A stretch of 28,283 nt of DNA from assembly GCA_002718285.1 (NCBI GenBank), contig PBAR01000024.1, positions 13,087-41,369 on the forward strand, given 5' to 3'. This document shows, piece by piece, positions 16,607 to 25,752 of the stretch. The stretch is from Fidelibacterota bacterium. Its GTDB lineage: Bacteria; Marinisomatota; Marinisomatia; Marinisomatales; UBA1611. Made by a program: the position numbers and the translations under genes. The notes below the pieces were generated by a model that had not been told where the DNA came from, did no database searches, and worked only from the letters and a program-made list of their open reading frames with translations. Position 1 is the stretch's first letter. Every line of letters begins with the position of its first letter.

Positions 16607-17386
16607 TTAAAACCCTTCTATAGTTCCAGATTTTTTGTATAACTGCCAAACTATATGCCAACCAAGAGCAACTATAGCCATCGGAAGCAACCATGAAAAC
16701 TCTGCGGGTATACCTAATGCAGTAGGTACAGTAACGTGATGCTGATTATGCATCGTCCAAATTAGAGGAACAGACATATAAGTATTGTGTTTAGATCTTA
16801 AACCAGCTAATGCTAAAAGCTCACCATCAGGAGTATCACCATTTTTAATTGCAGTGATAATATTTTGTTGGGCAGGCCAGATTCTGAACCATACATTAAA
16901 AGCCATATTAGTTCCGAATAGCGCACCTAAATGCATATTGAATGTTCGATAACTAAAACCAGCCCAATCTTTCATGATAAAAATAATTATTGATAAAAGT
17001 ATGAAACTAATCGCAGTAACAACTGGGAGATTAGACGCAACTGGTGATTTATATAAAGCATCATATGCAAATACTCCCAAAAAGGTAATTGCCACCATCA
17101 CAAAAAAAGGTAAACCATAACTACTTTCAGGGTCATCGAATGTTAAGCCTCCATGATAATATACTACAGCAAGCAGGATAACACCTGTTACCCAGGTCCA
17201 AGCAGCGCCCCATCTAAACCAATATAATGTTCTAGGCATCAATTCGGGAACAACTTTCTTTTTTGTATCTCCATCCATTGTAGGCGCAAATGCTGTATTT
17301 ACAAAATTGAAAAAATATAAAAGGCCAATCCACATAATCCCAGCAATAACATGTAACCATTTAAAAATCGGATGAATTAGTTCCAT
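16607..17386 (-). CDS. PuuD-like (urate hydroxylase family) membrane domain protein
   Basis: A 259-residue membrane protein with about seven hydrophobic segments. It resembles the membrane part of PuuD/DUF989 proteins. It has conserved histidines suited to haem or metal: H12 (WLHVIAGIMWIG), H152 (NMHLGALFGTNMAFN), H200, and H213 with H216 and H217 (MHNQHH). PuuD enzymes usually continue into a C-terminal cytochrome c domain; here there is no CXXCH and the protein ends after the last membrane segment. Urate oxidation is therefore not assured, and a respiratory or haem-sensing role is equally possible. Start ATG with AAGGAG about six bases upstream. It stands alone between terminators, downstream of the glutamate dehydrogenase. 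Confidence 0.72.
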   Translation of the reverse strand: MELIHPIFKWLHVIAGIMWIGLLYFFNFVNTAFAPTMDGDTKKKVVPELMPRTLYWFRWGAAWTWVTGVILLAVVYYHGGLTFDDPESSYGLPFFVMVAITFLGVFAYDALYKSPVASNLPVVTAISFILLSIIIFIMKDWAGFSYRTFNMHLGALFGTNMAFNVWFRIWPAQQNIITAIKNGDTPDGELLALAGLRSKHNTYMSVPLIWTMHNQHHVTVPTALGIPAEFSWLLPMAIVALGWHIVWQLYKKSGTIEGF

Positions 17387-17464
17387 TATAACTCCTTAAT
17401 TATCTATATGTATGTATATAATTTTCAACTCTGAATTTAGATGCATTAGCAATTATCAGTCAAA

Positions 17465-17486
17465 ATATTCCCGTTTGTGGTAATAT
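17465..17486 (-). terminator. Weak hairpin after gdhA
   Basis: ATATT-C-CC (17465-17472) pairs with GG-T-AATAT (17479-17486), with one mismatch and a seven-base loop, followed by TTTT on the minus strand. It lies 11 bases after the glutamate dehydrogenase stop. The stem is short, so termination here is only possible. Confidence 0.33.
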
Positions 17487-17496
17487 CCGAGAAGAT

Positions 17497-18729
17497 TTAA
17501 CCTTCACGCAACATATAAGCATTAGATACTCTATCAATTGCAACCATGAATGATGCAATACGCATCGGTATATCCTTTTCCTTTTTCACTGAATATACTT
17601 CTTCAAATGCCTGAACCATTTTATCTTCCAGTTTTTTATTAACATCATCTTCTGCCCATTTAAATTGTTGAAGATTCTGTACCCATTCAAAATAACTTAC
17701 AGTTACACCACCTGCATTTGTCAAAATATCTGGAATAATTGCAATTTTTCTGTCCCACAATGCATTTGCTGCATAACCAGTAACAGGCCCATTTGCCGCT
17801 TCAATAATCACCCTGCAATTTAATGAATCTACATTTGATTCATTAATTGCACTTCCTAAGGCAGCTGGAATTAGAAAATCACAATCTAATGTCAATAATT
17901 CATCATTAGAAATTTTCTTACCTTGTTCAAAACCATCAATAGTTCTGTTTTCATAATTGTAATTAAAAAGTGATGGTATATCTAACCCATTCGGATCGAA
18001 AAGTCCACCAGTGACATCACTTACAGCAATAATTTTACAACCATATTCATATAAAAATTTTGCCGCATAAGAACCTACATTCCCAAAACCTTGAATAACA
18101 ACTTTGGAATTATTTAAGTCTATACCCCACTTACTACCAGTCTCCCTTGTTATGATTGCTGTACCTCTACCAGTTGCCGCTTCCCGACCTTCACTCCCGC
18201 CAAGCTGCAATGGCTTCCCTGTAACAATCGCAGGAGTATATCCATGCAATTGACTATACTCATCCATAAACCAACTCATAACCTGTGCATTGGTATTCAC
18301 ATCGGGGGCAGGAATATCAATATTTGTTCCTATAATAGGATCTATAGCACGAAAGAACCTTCTAGACATTCTCTCAAGTTCTGTTTTGCTATATTTTGAA
18401 GGGTCAACACCAATACCGCCTTTCCCACCACCGTAGGGAATATTTAACAAGGAAGTTTTCCAAGTCATTAGAGTAGCAAGTGATCGAACTTCATTAATAT
18501 CTACATGTTCATGATATCGAATCCCTCCTTTGAAAGGGCCTCTTGTATTATTATGTTGGACTCTAAAGCCAATTACACTCGTTAGATTTCCGCTATCCAA
18601 TCTAAATGGAACTTCAACGGTTAATTCTCGGTCTGGTATTTCTAAAGCGTTGGCGATATTAGACTTTAGACCTAATTCTTTTACTGCAGCTTTATATGCT
18701 GCTGAAGTGGGATCTGTACTTGATGACAT
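17497..18729 (-). CDS. gdhA: Glutamate dehydrogenase
   Basis: A 410-residue hexameric-type enzyme interconverting 2-oxoglutarate plus ammonia with glutamate. The substrate/catalytic segment YGGGKGGI contains K103. PAPDVNTNAQVM (140-151) has the catalytic D143. The nucleotide fold begins QGFGNVGS (213-220). Cofactor preference is not clear from sequence. Start ATG 18729 with GGAG upstream. Together with GSII in the same window it gives two routes for ammonia assimilation. The 192 bases upstream are AT-rich; I see no well-formed promoter or structure there. Confidence 0.94.
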   Translation of the reverse strand: MSSSTDPTSAAYKAAVKELGLKSNIANALEIPDRELTVEVPFRLDSGNLTSVIGFRVQHNNTRGPFKGGIRYHEHVDINEVRSLATLMTWKTSLLNIPYGGGKGGIGVDPSKYSKTELERMSRRFFRAIDPIIGTNIDIPAPDVNTNAQVMSWFMDEYSQLHGYTPAIVTGKPLQLGGSEGREAATGRGTAIITRETGSKWGIDLNNSKVVIQGFGNVGSYAAKFLYEYGCKIIAVSDVTGGLFDPNGLDIPSLFNYNYENRTIDGFEQGKKISNDELLTLDCDFLIPAALGSAINESNVDSLNCRVIIEAANGPVTGYAANALWDRKIAIIPDILTNAGGVTVSYFEWVQNLQQFKWAEDDVNKKLEDKMVQAFEEVYSVKKEKDIPMRIASFMVAIDRVSNAYMLREG

Positions 18730-18921
18730 TATTGCTCCGTAATTTTTTTATAACTAAATATGCTAGAATCTAATGAGCATTAAATAAACAACAAATAATC
18801 ATAAATAAACTTAAAAAGTTAATCTAAAAAAAATTCGTCTATATAATTATAAATATCCTCATATAATTTAATTAATGAGAATAATAAAAAATAAATAAAG
18901 ATTACTATAAATATTGATTTG

Positions 18922-19806
18922 TCATTTCACTATAAGAATAGGACAATCACAAGTCTCCATAACTTTTAATGGTTTACTGCCCTGGAAAAATTTTTTTATC
19001 GGTGACCGGGTACTGGCACCCATTACAATAATATGATCATTCCCTGCTTCTTTTACAATTGTTTTTACAGGATCCCCAACTTTAAAAGTGTTTTTAGTAT
19101 TCACACCACTTCTTCTCATAAACTTGGCTGCATAAGATGCAGCCTTCTTATATCCATCTCCAAAAGAATCTTTTTTGCTTACAGTTAACAAATCTATAGA
19201 AATATTGAATGCCTGCGCAACACGGAGTCCATATTTAATAGCCTTTTTAGTCCCAGGAGAATCGTCTACTGCCAAAAGAATGCGGTAATTTTTATTAGGG
19301 TCAAACTTTTTGGCCACAAAAATTGAACTGTCTATATATTGGATCAAGTCATGAGCCATATTTCGTTTTCCACTTCCACCTATGATTGTTACATCATATT
19401 TACCTTTTTTAACTTCATCGCGGAGTTCATTAATTATATCACCATTCCTTAAAATTAGATTTAAATCATCAGTGAATGAACCTTTCAAGTATAACTCAGC
19501 CCTGTTTGAGCTTTTTTCTACTAAGGTATTCTTTGGGAATCCAGTTTTTGATGATTTTAAATCAATAAAATTATTTTTGAAAAGATACGAAAAGGCCCAT
19601 TCTAATACATCAACACCTGGTCGATCTAAGTCCCAAGATTCAATCATTTCATTTGCTAGACCTACTTCTTTTAAACTGAATTCGCTAATTTTTCTACCAA
19701 CATCTAAGATAGTTGTTGACGCATTTAAAGCCTTGGCAATATTCATACCCGCATTAAGAGTAGGACCTGAATATTCTTTGCTACTTATTGCTATTAATAT
19801 TTTCAT
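18922..19806 (-). CDS. Tandem universal stress protein (UspA family)
   Basis: A 294-residue cytosolic protein with two Usp folds, about 1-145 and 147-294. Each starts with a hydrophobic beta strand (KILIAISSKEYSG and RILLAVDDSPGT) and ends with a nucleotide-loop-like segment (IIGGSGKRN and VMGASTRSPIKKFFQGS). The loop is only partly like the G-2X-G-9X-G consensus. I take ATG 19806 rather than a longer in-frame start 23 codons upstream, because it overlaps the permease stop as ATGA and starts directly at the first strand. It is the last gene of the sulfur operon. A role regulating the upstream transporter or responding to energy stress is inference. Confidence 0.84.
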   Translation of the reverse strand: MKILIAISSKEYSGPTLNAGMNIAKALNASTTILDVGRKISEFSLKEVGLANEMIESWDLDRPGVDVLEWAFSYLFKNNFIDLKSSKTGFPKNTLVEKSSNRAELYLKGSFTDDLNLILRNGDIINELRDEVKKGKYDVTIIGGSGKRNMAHDLIQYIDSSIFVAKKFDPNKNYRILLAVDDSPGTKKAIKYGLRVAQAFNISIDLLTVSKKDSFGDGYKKAASYAAKFMRRSGVNTKNTFKVGDPVKTIVKEAGNDHIIVMGASTRSPIKKFFQGSKPLKVMETCDCPILIVK

Positions 19807-21218
19807 AATAGTACTGGCCAATAATAAGTTGAAATCAGTAAAAGTAATACAATCGAAGCAACAAACAATTTCCACCCGGCTTTTAAATAATCACTAGAAC
19901 TAATTAGACCTGTAGCATGTATAATCATACATGTTGGAGATGCCACAATTGTTAAATAACCAAATGCAGATGCAATTGAAGTCATAAGACCAGTTACTAC
20001 TGGATTACCACCCATATCTAAAACAATAGGCCCCAGAACAGCTACTGTGGCTGCATTACTTAAAAGATTAGTTAATAAACCAGTCATAATAACTGATACA
20101 AACCATCGTATAATACCAGCATCTTGAAAAATGATTTCTAAATAATTTAAGGTTTTGTCTGCAACCCAAAATGCTGCACCTGTTTCTTTCATCTGAATTC
20201 CTAAAGATATAGCAGACCCAAACAATAAAATTACACTCCAATTAGTATTATTACTGATTTCTTGCCATTCAATTAACCCGAATACCATGTAAAGGAAAAC
20301 ACCAATTAAGGCAACAATGCCAAGTCCTATATGCGGGCTTAAAAAGATCCATCCCATAAAAACAACGAAAAATATAATAATCGCCATAATCTGGTTTGTT
20401 GTCATTTTTCCAGTTTTAGTAACTTGAATTTTCAGTTTCCTAACTGAAGAATCCATTACTTTTTGGTTTGGAGTAAATGTATACCATAGAATAATTGATG
20501 CGATTGGAATTTCTAGTATTAACATTGGATAGGCAAATTTAATCCAGCCTAAATATGAGATCTCCGCCATACTAAAATCTGATAAGTATCCAATCATTAT
20601 TACATTTCTACCACCTCCAGATGGGGTTCCAATCGAACCTATTGCACACCCATACGCAATTGAGAATAGTAAAACAGTAGATAAATTCGTGGGCTTACCA
20701 GTATCTATCCCAGAATTTTTGATCAGTGCCAAAGCAACAGGAAGCATCATTGCTGCAACTGTATGTTCCCCGATAAAAGATGATAAAAGAGCTGAAATTG
20801 TTACAAATCCTAATACAATACGCCAAGTTTTATTTCCTGTAATGGTAATGACGCCTAGTGCTAATCTTTTATCTAATCCTTGGTATACAATTGACACAGC
20901 GAGCATAAGAGAACCCATAATAAAAAATACTGCATCGCTCATGAAAGAAGATGCTACACCATCTGATGTGTCAACACCCAAGATTACTTCCATGATTAAT
21001 ATCAGGATTGCAACAGCAGGTAAAGGGACAGATTCACTTATAATTAATATTAAAGCTACTAGTACAATGATCAAGGTACGATGAGCCTGATAGCCTAATC
21101 CTTCTGGAGATGGTAGATAGAAGAGAAGAATGCTGAAAAAAAAGGAAAGTATGAGCCATTTTTTCCGCGTAACCCAATAGAGGAGGTTGGTCAAGGAATG
21201 TTGCGAAAAAAAAGTCAT
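19803..21218 (-). CDS. SLC13/DASS-family permease (anion transporter)
   Basis: A 471-residue membrane protein with about eleven to twelve hydrophobic segments, related to divalent anion:Na+ symporters that carry dicarboxylates, sulfate or other oxyanions. The second SNT-type motif is seen as LSNAAT (386-391). The first, normally SNT, is changed to EHT (151-153, IGEHTVAAMMLP), so sodium or substrate binding may differ. The loop GSIGTPSGGGRNVIMIGYL replaces the common GTPPN form. It lies 85 bases after the Mo subunit gene and overlaps the Usp gene by four bases. In this setting it may move sulfate, sulfite or thiosulfate; this is inference. Confidence 0.82.
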   Translation of the reverse strand: MTFFSQHSLTNLLYWVTRKKWLILSFFFSILLFYLPSPEGLGYQAHRTLIIVLVALILIISESVPLPAVAILILIMEVILGVDTSDGVASSFMSDAVFFIMGSLMLAVSIVYQGLDKRLALGVITITGNKTWRIVLGFVTISALLSSFIGEHTVAAMMLPVALALIKNSGIDTGKPTNLSTVLLFSIAYGCAIGSIGTPSGGGRNVIMIGYLSDFSMAEISYLGWIKFAYPMLILEIPIASIILWYTFTPNQKVMDSSVRKLKIQVTKTGKMTTNQIMAIIIFFVVFMGWIFLSPHIGLGIVALIGVFLYMVFGLIEWQEISNNTNWSVILLFGSAISLGIQMKETGAAFWVADKTLNYLEIIFQDAGIIRWFVSVIMTGLLTNLLSNAATVAVLGPIVLDMGGNPVVTGLMTSIASAFGYLTIVASPTCMIIHATGLISSSDYLKAGWKLFVASIVLLLLISTYYWPVLL

Positions 21219-21303
21219 TCTTACAATTAATTTACTATGTATAAAAAACCATATAAGGATACTTATAAATAGTATAAGAATTTTTTAAGTTTTAATTGCA
21301 AAA

Positions 21304-24150
21304 TTAAATTAGTTTATCATTTATATAAAATTTTTCTCTTTTTGGCGTCAAGGGTCTCGCCATCCATAGAGGTCTTCTAAGTCCATTTGGATGAATTTCC
21401 CTTTCTCTAGCCCATTCATTCCATTTTTTAAAATGATTAAATGATTTACTTGTATCCACAAACACATCTCCGTATTTCTCATCTTCTTCTGGTTTAGAGA
21501 TACTAACTTTCTGAAGCCAGCAATGGGCACCAGATATGGGGTCGGGATTAACAGCGTGAGTGAGATTCTGATGCACTCCTCCGTCCCTCCACCAGATTCG
21601 ATTTGTATCAGAATCATTCGTTTTCCATGGTCGGATACTTTTTACCGTTTCCATTTTCCATTTTCCATTGCCAATATTTATTATATTCACTGTATTGGTC
21701 ATGAAGCGATTTCCTTCATCCTGCTTGCGACGCCATCTTCCTATATGGTGTGAACATGCAACTACACCTGGTTTAATAGCTTCTGTTACCCAAACTTTAT
21801 CAACAAACCAACCGATCTCTGTAGTAATCTTCAATAAATCACCATTACTAACACCAAAACGTTTTGCGTCTTTGGTATGAATCCAAATTGGATTTCGGTG
21901 AGCAATTTCAGCAAGCCATTTTGCATTAGCGGAACGTGAATGGATATGCGTTGGCAGTCTAAAATTAGGGAGTAATACAAACTCATTGTTTTCTGCTTTC
22001 ATTTCATCAAAATGAATATGACTTTTAATTCTATACCCTGGTGTCGCATGCTCTGGATAACCAAAGTCCACTATAGTTTGAGAATATATTTCCTGTTTTT
22101 TAGATGGAGTGGGAAAACCATCATAGTTTTTTCCTCCTACTTGGATTCCAACTATTTTACCATTTTTTTCAATCTGACCATTTGATTTTATATTATCACC
22201 TGGAGAAATTTCTTTTTTATTATTATTGTATACATTATCATCTACTAAGTATGCCCCATACTTCCGCATATATTCTAAAGCACTCAATCCTTCTTTTTGA
22301 GCAGTCTCATTCAACCCTTTGGTATGTTCAAATATGTATTGATAATATTCATCGATATTTATTTTTTCACCTTTACGATATGGACTTATAAAATGCTTTC
22401 GAATGCCAAGATCATTATTTTTATCGATCATCCAAGACAGTTCAATCCAAAATTCGTCTTCTTCCCATACTTCCCCAGGATTCACTTCATAGGTAAAATC
22501 AACTTTTTTACCATCTCTGCGAGCTTTTTCTCTTAAAACCGGCTGTCTATAAGCAATCCAAACACCAGCTTGAGTTTCGTATGAATTGATATCATGTCTC
22601 TCCGAAGCATGTCCCATTGGTAAAACATAATCGGCAAAAAATGCGGTCTCATTCCAAGTTGGTGTTAGAGCAATATGACAACCCACTTTTTCAGTGTCGG
22701 ATAACATTTCGATCCATGAGAATCCATCAGGATATGTCCATACAGGGTTAAATACCCGGGTAAAATAAACGTCTAAGGATCCCCTACCATCTTTAATTAA
22801 ATGAGGTAAAATCTGGCTCATTTCATAATGTGACAAAGTATACTCATTAGGCCAGATAAGTTCATTCCAGGCATCTGGACCAGGAGGTGAACTAAAGAAT
22901 TCTGGATGAAACTTATTCCATGCACTTGGCGATGTACCACCTTTTGTGCCAACGGAACCAGTGAGCACATTCAAAAGATGTAGTGTACGGGCAACCTGCC
23001 ACCCTCCTAGATTCCCTATAGATGGTCCGCGCCAAACATGGGTAGATAATTTACTCCCAGCTTTTCCGATTAATCGCGCGACGCGGACAATTTGATTCGC
23101 ATCAATTTGTGCTTCTATCGACGCAAATTCTGGCGTGTATTGAATCCACTCATCACTTAATCTACTAAGAAATTGATCAAATTCGACTGGATCGTCAGGA
23201 TGGAGATTTTTAAGATACTCATCCCAATTAACCCAATTTTTTACAAAGTTCTCATCATAGAATTTTTCTTCTAAAATGATCTTAGCAATTGCCATAAAAA
23301 CCGCAGGCTCAGAACCAGGATAGGTTGGCATCCATTCATCAGCCATTGATGCTGTATTTGACAATCGTGGATCCATAACAATTAACTTCGCACCTTTCAT
23401 CATACCTTCCATAATTCGTTGTGCATGAGGATTGAAATAATGACCAGTCTCAAGGTGAGAAGAAGCAAGTAAAATTACTTGCGCGTTAGTGTGATCAGGA
23501 CTTGGGCGATCATATTTATGCCATAAAGCATATCCAGTGCGAGCTCCAGCGGAACAAATATTTGTATGTGAATTATGACCATCTACACCCCATGCTTTTA
23601 ATACTCTTTCTGCGTATCCTTCATGTCCAGGACGTCCGACATGATAAACCACACCATCCTTTCTTTTCTTGATAGATTTCGCAATATTCCCTGAGATCTC
23701 TTCTAATGCCTGATTCCAAGATATACGTTCCCATTTCCCTTCACCTCTTTCACCAACTCGCTTCAATGGATATAAAATTCGTTCTGTATCGTTAATCTGA
23801 TTTATGGTAGCAGGGCCTTTTGCGCAGTTCCTCCCACGACTACCAGGATGATGAGGGTTCCCTTCAAATTTTCTTACTTTATTTGATTCTTTATCGATAT
23901 ATGCCAATAAACCACAAGCTGACTCGCAGTTAAAACATGTGGTGGGGACAATGGAATAATGGCGCTCTTTTTTCTGAGGCCAGTCTAGCGGATCTAACTC
24001 AATAAAATCATCCCATTGACTTGGATCTGGATATTTATATAGATCTCGTGGACCTTCCATAACATAATCTTCAGACCAATCAGGACGAGCAGATATTTTA
24101 GGGATAAGACCTATAGACTCTGAAAATGTCTCTATCCAGCTACGCTTCAT
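21304..24150 (-). CDS. Molybdopterin oxidoreductase, large catalytic subunit (SoeA/PsrA-like)
   Basis: A 948-residue DMSO-reductase-superfamily subunit. The N-terminal 4Fe-4S site is C72, C75, C79 and C109 (CFNCESAC; RNCAKG). The probable Mo ligand is C199 in HTNICSAGARTG. The MGD-binding C-terminal domain (about 720-900) includes LPNFRLPTHIHSRSANAKW and ACSHHIGRW. There is no Tat twin-arginine signal: the first 70 residues are hydrophilic and acidic. The enzyme should therefore stay in the cytoplasm. Length and location fit sulfite dehydrogenase SoeA better than the shorter, exported PsrA/PhsA, though a polysulfide, thiosulfate or tetrathionate enzyme is not excluded. The ATG overlaps the FeS-NrfD stop by one base (TAATG). 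Confidence 0.85.
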   Translation of the reverse strand: MKRSWIETFSESIGLIPKISARPDWSEDYVMEGPRDLYKYPDPSQWDDFIELDPLDWPQKKERHYSIVPTTCFNCESACGLLAYIDKESNKVRKFEGNPHHPGSRGRNCAKGPATINQINDTERILYPLKRVGERGEGKWERISWNQALEEISGNIAKSIKKRKDGVVYHVGRPGHEGYAERVLKAWGVDGHNSHTNICSAGARTGYALWHKYDRPSPDHTNAQVILLASSHLETGHYFNPHAQRIMEGMMKGAKLIVMDPRLSNTASMADEWMPTYPGSEPAVFMAIAKIILEEKFYDENFVKNWVNWDEYLKNLHPDDPVEFDQFLSRLSDEWIQYTPEFASIEAQIDANQIVRVARLIGKAGSKLSTHVWRGPSIGNLGGWQVARTLHLLNVLTGSVGTKGGTSPSAWNKFHPEFFSSPPGPDAWNELIWPNEYTLSHYEMSQILPHLIKDGRGSLDVYFTRVFNPVWTYPDGFSWIEMLSDTEKVGCHIALTPTWNETAFFADYVLPMGHASERHDINSYETQAGVWIAYRQPVLREKARRDGKKVDFTYEVNPGEVWEEDEFWIELSWMIDKNNDLGIRKHFISPYRKGEKINIDEYYQYIFEHTKGLNETAQKEGLSALEYMRKYGAYLVDDNVYNNNKKEISPGDNIKSNGQIEKNGKIVGIQVGGKNYDGFPTPSKKQEIYSQTIVDFGYPEHATPGYRIKSHIHFDEMKAENNEFVLLPNFRLPTHIHSRSANAKWLAEIAHRNPIWIHTKDAKRFGVSNGDLLKITTEIGWFVDKVWVTEAIKPGVVACSHHIGRWRRKQDEGNRFMTNTVNIINIGNGKWKMETVKSIRPWKTNDSDTNRIWWRDGGVHQNLTHAVNPDPISGAHCWLQKVSISKPEEDEKYGDVFVDTSKSFNHFKKWNEWAREREIHPNGLRRPLWMARPLTPKREKFYINDKLI

Positions 24151-25751
24151 TAACTTAAGGGTATCATTTGCGGTACACGGATACGTACGTATTCAGTAAG
24201 ATAAATTCCTGAAAGAACCAATAAACCGGAAACAATTGGATAACCAGTTATCAAAAGAATTATAGGCATAATATTCCCAGAAAATATTCCCAGCCATAAA
24301 TATTTTGAATAGTATCCTTTTGTCATCATTCGTATGGCTTCTTTTGTATCCTTTGTATTATTGTGCATCAATATCTCTTTTGCAATCATAGTTAAATTAA
24401 ATAAGATTCCAAATAATAAAATACTGGACATAAAATGAATTGTTTCTGGTGCAATAAAAATTAATACAATTGCACCCGCCATTGCCGAATGTATCAACAT
24501 ATGGAACGCAGACTGAATAGGCATCTGCCAAAGATCTCGCCCACGTGCCTGGGCAAATAGAAACGCAGTATAAATAGCACCAAAGACAGCAAATATAGTA
24601 CCCACTCCCCAAATCCAATCAGTAGAAATTGAGACAAATTTTCCTGCTAATTTTAAGGTAAGTAATACCCCAAATATAGTTATAATATAAGCTCCACGAA
24701 CAAGCCAAGATTTCCATTGTGGGCGAAACAATACATATAGAAATCGGTCGGGACGATCTAAGTCTTTAATTAATAATCCACCAGTTAGTCCAATAAACAA
24801 TAAGGAAATCACAATTCCATTCATTTCAGATTCGGCACCCATATTCCCAAAAATAAAATTCCAAATAGCCATCATAAGAAAGGTGCCAGTTGAAATAGCT
24901 TTAGTCCAAACATAAGCTGAAACTTCCCATCCCCATAGAACGCCCTTCATCGGAGTATCATACACACGCCTTACTTCTTGCGGATCCATATCCTGCTGGA
25001 TCTCATTTGCCACATCATCGATAGCCCTTTGATCAATAGATTGGTTAGACTTAGCCGAATTTTCCATAGCAAATTGAACAAGTAAATTTTGGCTATCAGA
25101 TTCAGCTAATCGATCTTTTGCATATTTAGCAAAATGGCCTACACCTTTCGATTGCTCTGACCAGAGATAATTCAAATTTCGTTCTGTAGCAGTCGCATCT
25201 AACATTTCTGATGTTCCATTTACATAATACAAATTTGGCTCAGTTAATTTTTCTGGTTTTCGAACCATAGTATCTTGATTTGCCAAAAGATTTGCAATCT
25301 TGGAATTGGGATCATCTAGATCACCAGAAACTATAGCTTCAACAGGACAAACTATTACACAAGCTGGTTCATAACCACCATCAATACGATGGACACAGTA
25401 ATTACATTTCGCAGCTGTTCCAGTGTTTGGATCAATATATAAGGCATCATATGGACAAGCCTGCATACAAGATTTACAACCAATACACCGGTCATTATCA
25501 AAATCTACAATACCATCTGCACGGGTATAAAGTGCAGTGGTAGGACAAATTTCCACACAAGGAGCATCTGCACAATGATTACAGCGGTGTACAGAAAATT
25601 CACGGGTGTTACTTGGGAATACCCCTTTTTCAATATATTTCACATGGGTGCGATTCACACCTATAGGAACATCGAACTCACTTTTACAAGCTACTGTGCA
25701 GGCATGGCAACCTATACAAGTTCTATTATCAATAACAAATCCGTAATTCAC
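24150..25751 (-). CDS. Fused 4Fe-4S electron-transfer and NrfD-type quinone-reactive membrane subunit
   Basis: A 533-residue fusion of two normally separate subunits (B and C of the Psr/Soe/Dms type). The N-terminal 150 residues hold four cysteine clusters: 12/15/18/22, 57/60/65/69, 89/92/95/99 and 116/119/131/135. A charged linker (about 150-265) leads to an NrfD-type domain with about eight membrane segments, including the family motif LDRPDRFLYVLFRPQWKSW. The NrfD part exchanges electrons with quinone; the Fe-S part links it to the Mo subunit. There is no signal peptide, so the Fe-S domain should be cytoplasmic. The start is GTG 25751, one base after the upstream stop; an ATG three bases upstream is followed at once by TGA and is rejected. 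Confidence 0.9.
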   Translation of the reverse strand: MNYGFVIDNRTCIGCHACTVACKSEFDVPIGVNRTHVKYIEKGVFPSNTREFSVHRCNHCADAPCVEICPTTALYTRADGIVDFDNDRCIGCKSCMQACPYDALYIDPNTGTAAKCNYCVHRIDGGYEPACVIVCPVEAIVSGDLDDPNSKIANLLANQDTMVRKPEKLTEPNLYYVNGTSEMLDATATERNLNYLWSEQSKGVGHFAKYAKDRLAESDSQNLLVQFAMENSAKSNQSIDQRAIDDVANEIQQDMDPQEVRRVYDTPMKGVLWGWEVSAYVWTKAISTGTFLMMAIWNFIFGNMGAESEMNGIVISLLFIGLTGGLLIKDLDRPDRFLYVLFRPQWKSWLVRGAYIITIFGVLLTLKLAGKFVSISTDWIWGVGTIFAVFGAIYTAFLFAQARGRDLWQMPIQSAFHMLIHSAMAGAIVLIFIAPETIHFMSSILLFGILFNLTMIAKEILMHNNTKDTKEAIRMMTKGYYSKYLWLGIFSGNIMPIILLITGYPIVSGLLVLSGIYLTEYVRIRVPQMIPLS

Positions 25752-25752
25752 A

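Noticed and set aside
19807..19875. Longer N-terminus for the Usp protein
   Set aside because: It would overlap the permease coding end by over 70 bases and adds cysteine-rich, unrelated residues before the first strand; the ATGA overlap start is better.
19382..19897. 171-residue plus-strand frame opposite the Usp gene
   Set aside because: The minus strand encodes a clear tandem Usp with operon overlaps; the plus frame has no recognisable motif or start site.
22104..22536. Plus-strand open frames inside the Mo subunit gene
   Set aside because: They lie wholly opposite a clear 948-residue conserved protein, overlap one another, have no ribosome sites and encode low-complexity sequence.
21304..25751. 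Firm naming of the Mo operon as psrABC (polysulfide reductase)
   Set aside because: The lack of a Tat signal, the larger catalytic subunit and the oxidative sulfur genes around it make that name unsafe. I kept a family-level call.
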